Part shown: in pieces, positions 1-4,648 of the stretch
Numbering within the stretch: position 1 is the first letter of the stretch
How the letters are laid out: every line of letters starts with the position of its first letter
Assembly (NCBI GenBank): GCA_964387795.1
Contig: CAYLYP010000122.1
Coordinates: 1-6,294 of the forward strand
DNA length: 6,294 bases
From: CAYLYP01 sp964387795
Lineage (GTDB): Bacteria > Bacteroidota > Bacteroidia > Bacteroidales > UBA7960
Direction: 5' to 3'
Program-made: the position numbers and the translations under genes
The notes under the pieces: model-generated
The model's database searches: none
Told to the model about the DNA's origin: nothing
What the model saw: the letters and a program-made list of their open reading frames with translations, nothing else

Positions 1-1935
1 ATTTCTGATAGAATCCATGCTGAAAAACAACTTCAAAAACTTAAAGAACTTTATGAATTTGCCATTGAAGGGAGCAATGATGGTATTTGGGACTGGAACC
101 TGATTACAAATGAAGTGTTCCTGTCACGGCGCTGGAAAGAAATGCTCGGCTATCAAGACAACGAATTACCAAACGCATTAAGCATATTTGAATCCCTGAT
201 CCACCCTGATGACAGGCTCCGTGTCAATAATTATGTGAAAGAATACTTTAATGGTAATTTTGAAAAATACGAAATCGATTTCCGGATGATCCATAAAGAT
301 GGCTCTCATCTTTGGATTACCTCCAGGGGCAGGGCTCTCAGAAATTTGGAGGGCATACCTTACCGAATGTCAGGGGTACATACCGACAACACCCAAAGAA
401 TTATTTACCAGCAAGCTTTAAGAGACAGTGAAGAACGTTTTAGAAGCCTTGTAGGATCACTTAACGACATGATCTACACCCTTGATTCCAAACAAGTGTT
501 TACGGGTGTTTATGGAGCTTGGATCGAAAAAAAAGGCCTTTCTCCTGATTACTTTATTGGAAAATCGGCTATTGATGTCTTTGGTGAACAAGATAAATTG
601 CTTCATGCTGAATCAAATAACAAAGCCCTTAAAGGGGAAATTGTTACCTACGACTGGAACTATGCTTCGTATGACCATGTTTATTATTATCAAACCATCC
701 TCTCCCCGATTTATTCTTCTTTAGGTGAAGTATCCGGTATCTCAGGCACTATCCGGGATATTAGTGCTGTTATTAAAACAAAATTGCTTGAAAAAGAAAT
801 TGAATCTACCAAAAATACCCTGCAGTTTAAACAAAACTTCCTGGCTTCAATGAGCCACGAAATCAGGACACCGCTTACCGGCATACTAGGAACAATAAAC
901 CTGCTGGAAAACACAAACCCTTCCCCTTCTCAGATTGAACACCTGGATGCCCTTAAAAATGCTTCACAAAACCTTAAAGACATACTTGATCTTGTTCTGG
1001 ATTATTCCCGTATTGAAACCGGAAAAATCAAACTTGATTATAGCCCTTTTAAAACCTCTGATTTAACCTCCGGTGCCCAATCTCTTTTCAATCGTATTAA
1101 TCAAAAATCCATCCGCTTTAACTTTTCCCTGGATGAACAATTGCCTGAATTTATTCTTACTGATAAAAAAAGACTGTTTCAAATTATTAATAACCTCATT
1201 TTAAACTCCTATAAATACACTTCTGATGGTGAGATCTTTCTGGGTATTAGCCTCTTTGAACCCAAGACACAATGTTCATGCACCCTGCTCTTTGAAGTTA
1301 AAGATACTGGTCCAGGTATTTCCTACGCAAAACAAACCGATATATTTATACCTTTTTCAGAAGTCCATAAAATTAATACTTCCAACTATGAAGGCACCGG
1401 ACTTGAACTTGCTATCTGTAAAGAACTTGTCGAACTTATGGGTGGAAAAATATGGATCGAAAGTGAATCATTAAAAGGCACTTCGTTTAAATTTAATCTC
1501 TCTGTTCAAATTCCAAAATCTGTTGACTCCATCTGTGAAACAGATGTAACCAATAACGCTGCTCCTCAAAAAAAAATCAGTATCCTTCTTGTCGAAGACC
1601 AGCCCATCACCCAAAAAATTGTAAGGCTTATGCTTTCTGATATGGGCCATAACGTATCCATTGCTTCCAATGGAAAAGAAGCCCTGGATTTATATAAACC
1701 CGGCCTCTTTGATCTAATCCTTATGGATATCCAAATGCCTGTTATGGATGGCATAACAGCCACCAATGCCTTAAAACAATCATACCCTGTCCTTCCTCCT
1801 ATTGTTGGGCTTAGTGCCAACGCATTCGAAGGCGACCGTAAAAAGTATATCTCCCTCGGCCTTGATGAGTTTATTACTAAACCCATTTCCTCCGAAGACT
1901 TCTCTAAACTCATTATGCGTTTAAATATTCATTAA
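1..1935 (+). CDS. Hybrid sensor histidine kinase (PAS-PAS-HisKA-HATPase-REC), 5'-truncated
   Basis: The frame is open from base 1 (644 codons in the window), so the true start lies to the left; GTG at 115 falls inside a PAS domain and is not the start. Residues counted from base 1: 1-17 read like the tail of a preceding PAS/PAC unit (ISDRIHAEKQL), PAS1 about 18-132 (WDWNL, GYQDNEL), PAS2 about 147-255, helical linker about 256-279, HisKA with phospho-acceptor His286 in MSHEIRTPL, HATPase_c about 385-510, and REC about 530-644. The ATPase shows an N box with Asn402, a G1 box DTGPG (435-439) and an F box (449-452). Its G2 box is GTGLEL with Glu469 where Gly is usual. REC has Glu532/Asp533, phospho-acceptor Asp576 (LMDIQMP), Ser605 and Lys627. 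Inferred role: senses a signal through PAS domains, autophosphorylates and relays phosphate to its own receiver; downstream partners are not visible. No transmembrane segment lies in the visible part. Confidence 0.95.
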   Translation: MSDRIHAEKQLQKLKELYEFAIEGSNDGIWDWNLITNEVFLSRRWKEMLGYQDNELPNALSIFESLIHPDDRLRVNNYVKEYFNGNFEKYEIDFRMIHKDGSHLWITSRGRALRNLEGIPYRMSGVHTDNTQRIIYQQALRDSEERFRSLVGSLNDMIYTLDSKQVFTGVYGAWIEKKGLSPDYFIGKSAIDVFGEQDKLLHAESNNKALKGEIVTYDWNYASYDHVYYYQTILSPIYSSLGEVSGISGTIRDISAVIKTKLLEKEIESTKNTLQFKQNFLASMSHEIRTPLTGILGTINLLENTNPSPSQIEHLDALKNASQNLKDILDLVLDYSRIETGKIKLDYSPFKTSDLTSGAQSLFNRINQKSIRFNFSLDEQLPEFILTDKKRLFQIINNLILNSYKYTSDGEIFLGISLFEPKTQCSCTLLFEVKDTGPGISYAKQTDIFIPFSEVHKINTSNYEGTGLELAICKELVELMGGKIWIESESLKGTSFKFNLSVQIPKSVDSICETDVTNNAAPQKKISILLVEDQPITQKIVRLMLSDMGHNVSIASNGKEALDLYKPGLFDLILMDIQMPVMDGITATNALKQSYPVLPPIVGLSANAFEGDRKKYISLGLDEFITKPISSEDFSKLIMRLNIH

Positions 1936-1993
1936 CTGATTTTTTCACAAATTATCAATTTCTCCTTTATCGTGCAATTATTCTTATTGCCTT

Positions 1994-2026
1994 AATCCTG
2001 TTTTGCTTCTCAGAGGATTTTTTTTT
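1994..2026 (+). terminator. Weak intrinsic terminator candidate after the kinase gene
   Basis: Arms AATCCT (1994-1999) and AGGATT (2014-2019) pair perfectly around a 14-nt loop and run directly into nine T residues (2018-2026), about 60 nt beyond the kinase stop. The stem is only 6 bp with few GC pairs, so it is weak; position and T-tract are the main support. Confidence 0.35.
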
Positions 2027-2101
2027 AAAATACCAAATTTCACGGAGGAATCTCCATATTTTAATCTGTAATTTTATATCATATTCTACACTATTACCTT
2101 T

Positions 2102-2131
2102 TTTGTGATTTTTTTCTCTGATTTAGCTTTA
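2102..2131 (+). promoter_or_regulatory. Possible Bacteroidota-type promoter for the small basic protein gene
   Basis: TTTG at 2102-2105 is followed after 18 nt by TAGCTTTA (2124-2131), one mismatch from the Bacteroidota -7 consensus TAnnTTTG. The spacing is near what that promoter class uses. The region is very T-rich, so chance matches are easy; TACCTTTT at 2095-2102 is an alternative. Confidence 0.2.
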
Positions 2132-2184
2132 ACCAAGGTCTTTTGTTCCCCTGTTAAAGCATCTATCAACAAACAAAAAGTCAA

Positions 2185-2214
2185 ATGATAAAATCTAATT
2201 TTATTCTACCATGA
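2185..2214 (+). other. Possible 9-codon leader ORF overlapping the next start (ATGA)
   Basis: ATG at 2185 opens a nine-codon frame (MIKSNFILP) whose TGA at 2212-2214 overlaps the ATG at 2211 of the following gene in the ATGA arrangement typical of translational coupling. There is no Shine-Dalgarno sequence, only an A-rich stretch upstream. A frame this short can occur by chance, so this is a weak call. Confidence 0.2.
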
Positions 2215-2507
2215 TTAAACGTTTTTTTAAAAAAAGAAAAGCCCGAAAAATACTCCAGGAAGCAGAATTCCGCGAATTGGAACTCAATCAATATTGCATT
2301 TTCCAATATGAGGTTTATAACCAACAGGAAAGAAAAGAGATTGAAACCTTAAGAAAAAAAGCCTTCCAACTGCTTAAAGAATGTACGCCTGATGATCGCA
2401 TCTTTTTACCCTACCATCATATCAATAAATCAGCATTTACAATAGAGAACAAATCTGATGAACTAAACCACTTCCCTGTCAATAGTTTTATATGCAACGA
2501 CCTGTAG
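2211..2507 (+). CDS. Small basic helical protein, unknown function (98 aa)
   Basis: I do not recognise this protein. The N terminus is strongly basic (MIKRFFKKRKARK), with aromatic residues at 5-6 that could make a short amphipathic membrane- or nucleic-acid-binding segment. Residues about 10-58 are rich in E, K, L and Q and should be mostly helical, possibly coiled coil. The C-terminal 40 residues are more polar and hold His69, His70 and His87; Cys are at 29, 58 and 95. No signal peptide or clear transmembrane segment is visible. The ATG has no Shine-Dalgarno sequence, which is normal if this is Bacteroidota. The gene stands alone: 275 nt after the kinase stop and 24 nt before a strong terminator, which supports a real transcription unit ending here. 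It could still be a chance frame; length and an open reading frame in AT-rich DNA are the main support. Confidence 0.55.
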   Translation: MIKRFFKKRKARKILQEAEFRELELNQYCIFQYEVYNQQERKEIETLRKKAFQLLKECTPDDRIFLPYHHINKSAFTIENKSDELNHFPVNSFICNDL

Positions 2508-2531
2508 TGGTTTGATACAAATCCTGAATAT

Positions 2532-2565
2532 AAAAGCGCCGGGTAATGATGCCCGGCGCTTTTTT
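2532..2565. terminator. Bidirectional intrinsic terminator between convergent genes
   Basis: GCGCCGGG (2536-2543) and CCCGGCGC (2552-2559) form a perfect 8-bp GC stem with an 8-nt loop, extended to 12 bp by flanking AAAA and TTTT. Reading rightward the stem is followed by six T (2560-2565); reading leftward by four T. It lies 24 nt past the stop of the small plus-strand gene and 13 nt past the end of the peroxiredoxin gene, so it can end both transcripts. Confidence 0.92.
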
Positions 2566-2578
2566 GTTCACTAAAATG

Positions 2579-3229
2579 TTATAAACTCTTATGGCAAAAC
2601 CACCAGTCATAACACTCATATTCCTGAGGACGTTTTTTTGCTGTTTCTACATCCTTTGCGGGTGGAATAATCACCCTGTCGCCTATAAGCTCATTATTAG
2701 GCCAGTTTGCAGGTATTGCTACCTTATTCGCATCAGCAGTCTGTAACGCCTTTAATGCCCTTAAAATTTCATCCATATTACGACCAATTTCCTGGGGATA
2801 GAATAATATTATCCTTATTACCGAATTGGGGTCAATAATAAACACCGCCCTCACTGTGTCTGCAGCTTTACCCGGATGTATCATCCCAAGTGCTGAAGCA
2901 ACCTTACCTGTTGCATCGGCAATGATAGGGAAATCAATCTGAACACCAATTTTTTCATGTATCCATTCGTCCCACTTAATATGCGAAAACACCTGGTCAA
3001 TTGATAAACCTAACAGCTCTGCATTTAATGCCTTAAACTGGTCATGACGTTTAGCAAATGCCACAAACTCTGTGGTGCATACTGGCGTAAAATCGGCTGG
3101 ATGGCTAAATAGCACCAACCACTTGCCCTTATAATCCTCTACAAGGTTTTTGGGGCCATGGGTTGTTTGAAATGATAAAGCAGGCACTTTATCCCCAATT
3201 AATGGAAAACTTTGAACTTCTGTTTGCAT
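2579..3229 (-). CDS. Peroxiredoxin, Prx6 (1-Cys-like) family
   Basis: A thiol peroxidase of 216 aa, typical length for the Prx6 subfamily, that reduces H2O2 and organic peroxides in the cytoplasm. The active site PADFTPVC places Pro44, Thr48 and peroxidatic Cys51 in the PxxxTxxC motif, and Arg127 (TVRAVFIIDP) is the conserved arginine. The thioredoxin-fold AhpC/TSA domain spans about 8-140, followed by the long C-terminal dimerisation region of Prx6 proteins. Two more cysteines, Cys206 and Cys212, lie in the tail motif CYDWWFC, as in archaeal Prx6-type thioredoxin peroxidases, where a tail cysteine takes part in disulfide chemistry; whether that holds here is inference. It is the last gene of the perR-dps-prx operon, 37 nt after dps, and ends at a strong terminator. 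AAAGGA 8 nt before the ATG supports this start. No signal peptide. Confidence 0.95.
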   Translation of the reverse strand: MQTEVQSFPLIGDKVPALSFQTTHGPKNLVEDYKGKWLVLFSHPADFTPVCTTEFVAFAKRHDQFKALNAELLGLSIDQVFSHIKWDEWIHEKIGVQIDFPIIADATGKVASALGMIHPGKAADTVRAVFIIDPNSVIRIILFYPQEIGRNMDEILRALKALQTADANKVAIPANWPNNELIGDRVIIPPAKDVETAKKRPQEYECYDWWFCHKSL

Positions 3230-3237
3230 TGTTTTAT

Positions 3238-3243
3238 TCCTTT
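3238..3243 (-). promoter_or_regulatory. Shine-Dalgarno-like site of the peroxiredoxin gene
   Basis: On the minus strand AAAGGA lies 8 nt before the peroxiredoxin ATG. It is the only convincing Shine-Dalgarno-like element in the window, and it fixes the start within the operon. Confidence 0.5.
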
Positions 3244-3266
3244 CGTTTGTTTATGAATAATTTGAA

Positions 3267-3743
3267 TTACTTATTTAACCAGGATGAATACATCCATACC
3301 TGTTTTTCCTGTTCCCTGATATAATCACTTGCCATCGCATTGGTGCCTTCATCATCGGCCTCAGCCGATACATTCAGGATTGCCCTCTGCTTTTCAAGCA
3401 AAATCTTAAATGAATCCAAAATTGACTGGATACATTTTGAACCATCTGTTACATTCTGAACAGCTTTAACCTCCGAATTGTTCAAATAATCGTTAAAACT
3501 GTGAAGCGGAACACCTCCAAGGGTTAATACCCGCTCTGCAATCTCATCAATCTTTAGCTGTAAGTCGGTGTATAATTCTTCAAACTTTACATGAAGCTCA
3601 AAGAATTTCTCCCCTTTAATATTCCAATGAAAGCCCCTGGTGTTTTGATAAAACACCTGGTAATTGGCTAACAAATCATTAAGCTTTTCAATCAGTTCCA
3701 TTGAACTTGCCTGGTCTAATCCTATCCGGCTTGTTGTTTTCAT
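3267..3743 (-). CDS. dps: Dps-family DNA-binding/ferritin-like protein
   Basis: At 158 aa this has the usual Dps length. It should form a hollow 12-subunit shell that oxidises Fe(II) with H2O2 and stores the iron, limiting Fenton chemistry. The intersubunit ferroxidase ligands are visible at family spacing: His39 (GFHWN), His51 (FFELH), Glu55 where E. coli and Listeria Dps have Asp, Asp66 and Glu70 (KIDEIAER). Four-helix ferritin-like fold, roughly residues 10-155. The N terminus is short with only Lys2 and Arg6 as basic residues, and there is no lysine-rich tail, so DNA binding cannot be assumed. It is the middle gene of the operon, starting 14 nt after the perR stop; the untranslated gap is A/G-rich on the coding strand. 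Co-transcription with a PerR regulator and a peroxiredoxin fits a peroxide-stress role. Confidence 0.95.
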   Translation of the reverse strand: MKTTSRIGLDQASSMELIEKLNDLLANYQVFYQNTRGFHWNIKGEKFFELHVKFEELYTDLQLKIDEIAERVLTLGGVPLHSFNDYLNNSEVKAVQNVTDGSKCIQSILDSFKILLEKQRAILNVSAEADDEGTNAMASDYIREQEKQVWMYSSWLNK

Positions 3744-3757
3744 CTTTCTATTCTTTT

Positions 3758-4204
3758 TTATTGTTTATTTTTCTTTTTTAATCCCTGATCCTGAAACTCA
3801 CCTGTTAGCTGTAAGCGGACATCTGAAATCCGAAAACCTTCTATCTGCTTCTTCTCAAAATATGCCCTCAACATCTTATCCAGCTCATCATCGTAATAGT
3901 CTTCCAATCGATCGCTTGAAGCACAATACAAATGATGATGGTGTTCACTCACCCTGTCGTAACGCATGCTCCCTGAATCTGTTTTCACCCTGCATACAAG
4001 CCCCTTTTCTACAAAACTATCTAATGTATTATAGATTGTGGTTACTGATAAACCCGGTATGGAGGGCGAAATCTCTTTGTATAACTCCTCTGCAGTTGGA
4101 TGGATTCTCGACTTTTCCAATGCCTGCATGATTGCTATACGTTGGGGCGTTACTTTTAATCCGCTTGAACTGATTTGTTGTGCAATTTCCTGTAGTGATT
4201 CCAT
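3758..4204 (-). CDS. perR: PerR-type Fur-family peroxide-sensing repressor
   Basis: A 148-aa Fur-family regulator. Winged-helix DNA-binding domain about 1-82 (GLKVTPQRIAIMQAL; recognition helix near SVTTIYNTLDSF), dimerisation/metal domain about 85-140. Ligands of the regulatory metal site all occur at B. subtilis PerR spacing: His35, Asp83, His89, His91 and Asp102 (PerR 37, 85, 91, 93, 104). Asp at the last position, rather than the Glu of Fur, favours PerR; in PerR the two histidines equivalent to 35 and 89 are oxidised by peroxide when iron is bound. The structural zinc site is absent: only Cys94 remains where CxxC is usual (CASS), and the C-terminal CxxC is missing. It is the first gene of an operon with dps and a peroxiredoxin, and a PerR-box palindrome lies 41 nt upstream, so autoregulation is likely. 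The PerR assignment over Fur is well supported but not proven. Confidence 0.88.
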   Translation of the reverse strand: MESLQEIAQQISSSGLKVTPQRIAIMQALEKSRIHPTAEELYKEISPSIPGLSVTTIYNTLDSFVEKGLVCRVKTDSGSMRYDRVSEHHHHLYCASSDRLEDYYDDELDKMLRAYFEKKQIEGFRISDVRLQLTGEFQDQGLKKKNKQ

Positions 4205-4221
4205 CTCAGTATGATTTAATA

Positions 4222-4229
4222 CAAAGGTA
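4222..4229 (-). promoter_or_regulatory. -7 element of the perR-dps-prx promoter
   Basis: On the minus strand this reads TACCTTTG, an exact match to the Bacteroidota -7 consensus TAnnTTTG, 17 nt before the perR ATG. A start point near 4214-4216 would leave a leader of about 10 nt. No clear -33 TTG lies at the usual distance; the nearest is in the palindrome at 4257-4259, which is too far. Confidence 0.55.
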
Positions 4230-4239
4230 ATAATTATTT
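4225..4239. promoter_or_regulatory. Degenerate second PerR-box-like site
   Basis: The core TAATAATTA (4228-4236) is a 4-1-4 palindrome identical to the core of the box at 4245-4259 read on the other strand. Its centre (4232) is 20 bp from the centre of that box, about two helical turns. GTAATAATTA (4227-4236) and TAATTATTAC (4248-4257) are perfect 10-bp inverted copies. The site overlaps the perR -7 element, so occupancy would block transcription. Confidence 0.4.
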
Positions 4240-4244
4240 CTTAT

Positions 4245-4259
4245 TTGTAATTATTACAA
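4245..4259. promoter_or_regulatory. PerR-box operator upstream of perR
   Basis: TTGTAATTATTACAA is a perfect 7-1-7 inverted repeat that matches the B. subtilis Per box TTATAATnATTATAA at all but two symmetric positions. It lies in the -30 to -45 region of the proposed perR promoter. Together with the PerR metal site in the encoded protein, this supports autoregulated, peroxide-inducible expression of the three-gene operon. Confidence 0.7.
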
Positions 4260-4400
4260 TTTAATATTTAACACAATTTAGTATCAAATACAAAATATGC
4301 AATTTGATTTAAAAAAATCATTTTACAAGGATTTTTTATAAAAATATATATTTTAAAGAAATTATTTTACTTTCAATTATAATATTTATATTTTTTATCT

Positions 4401-4408
4401 TATTTTTG
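4401..4408 (+). promoter_or_regulatory. Possible -7 element for the transglutaminase-like gene
   Basis: TATTTTTG matches TAnnTTTG exactly. No TTG occurs at the usual -33 distance, and the surrounding DNA is so T-rich that a chance match is possible. If used, the transcript would start near 4415 and carry a leader of about 230 nt. Confidence 0.3.
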
Positions 4409-4432
4409 TTACTGTTGATTCTCAACCCCGGT

Positions 4433-4461
4433 ACCTTATCAACAAATACCTGTCATAAGGT
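4433..4461 (+). other. Leader stem-loop 1
   Basis: ACCTTAT (4433-4439) pairs with ATAAGGT (4455-4461) over a 15-nt loop. It lies in the presumed 5' leader of the gene at 4649 and is not followed by a T-tract, so it is not a simple terminator. Confidence 0.35.
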
Positions 4462-4463
4462 GA

Positions 4464-4500
4464 TTACATCCATTATAATCCCTCCCCAAAGCGGATGTAA
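4464..4500 (+). other. Leader stem-loop 2
   Basis: TTACATCC (4464-4471) and GGATGTAA (4493-4500) form a perfect 8-bp stem with a 21-nt loop containing the C-rich run CCCTCCCC. It starts 2 nt after stem-loop 1 and is followed by A residues, not T. I do not recognise a known riboswitch class. Confidence 0.4.
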
Positions 4501-4648
4501 AAACCAAATTGTTTTTATCTAAAATACCCTCCCCACTTAATTCTGAAACCAAAACATTTTTAGAGTGGCATTTTATATGCTATCTGAACCAGAAAACATT
4601 TAAAACACCTTTTACAATATCAATCATTACAAATTAAAAACATCTACA

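Larger units (their letters stand above)
4205..4648. other. Divergent AT-rich control region between perR and the transglutaminase-like gene
   Basis: These 444 nt hold no credible gene. The left 60 nt carry the perR promoter and operator sites. Bases about 4260-4400 are extremely AT-rich with short A and T tracts, and contain a 6-bp AT hairpin (4305-4320) that is probably incidental. From about 4401 there is a rightward -7 element, then a less AT-rich leader with two stem-loops, then an A-rich stretch before the ATG at 4649 without a Shine-Dalgarno sequence. Confidence 0.8.

Noticed and set aside
115..117. GTG as the start of the kinase gene
   Set aside because: The frame is open to base 1 and the codons upstream encode the beginning of PAS1 (YEFAIEGSNDGIWDW), so the gene is truncated by the window.
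482..914. Alternative frames within the kinase gene (482-724 +, 711-914 -)
   Set aside because: They lie wholly within the PAS2/HisKA coding region, whose frame has strong domain matches; the alternative products have no recognisable motifs.
1226..1913. Alternative frames within the kinase gene (1226-1474 +, 1566-1913 -)
   Set aside because: They overlap the ATPase and receiver domains in another frame or strand and show no protein-like pattern.
2044..2055. GGAG/CTCC mini-hairpin in the spacer after the kinase
   Set aside because: A 4-bp stem without a T-tract is expected by chance.
3664..4131. 155-codon plus-strand frame across perR and the start of dps
   Set aside because: It is antisense to two well-supported genes with intact catalytic or metal-binding residues; its hydrophobic start comes from the poly-T complement of the lysine-rich PerR tail.
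3758..4204. Fur or Zur instead of PerR
   Set aside because: Asp at position 102, the five-ligand spacing, the neighbouring dps and peroxiredoxin genes and the Per-box-like palindrome all favour PerR, though biochemical proof is lacking.
4305..4320. TGATTT/AAATCA hairpin followed by TTTT as a terminator
   Set aside because: Only A-T pairs apart from one G-C, in DNA that is nearly all A and T, with no gene ending nearby.
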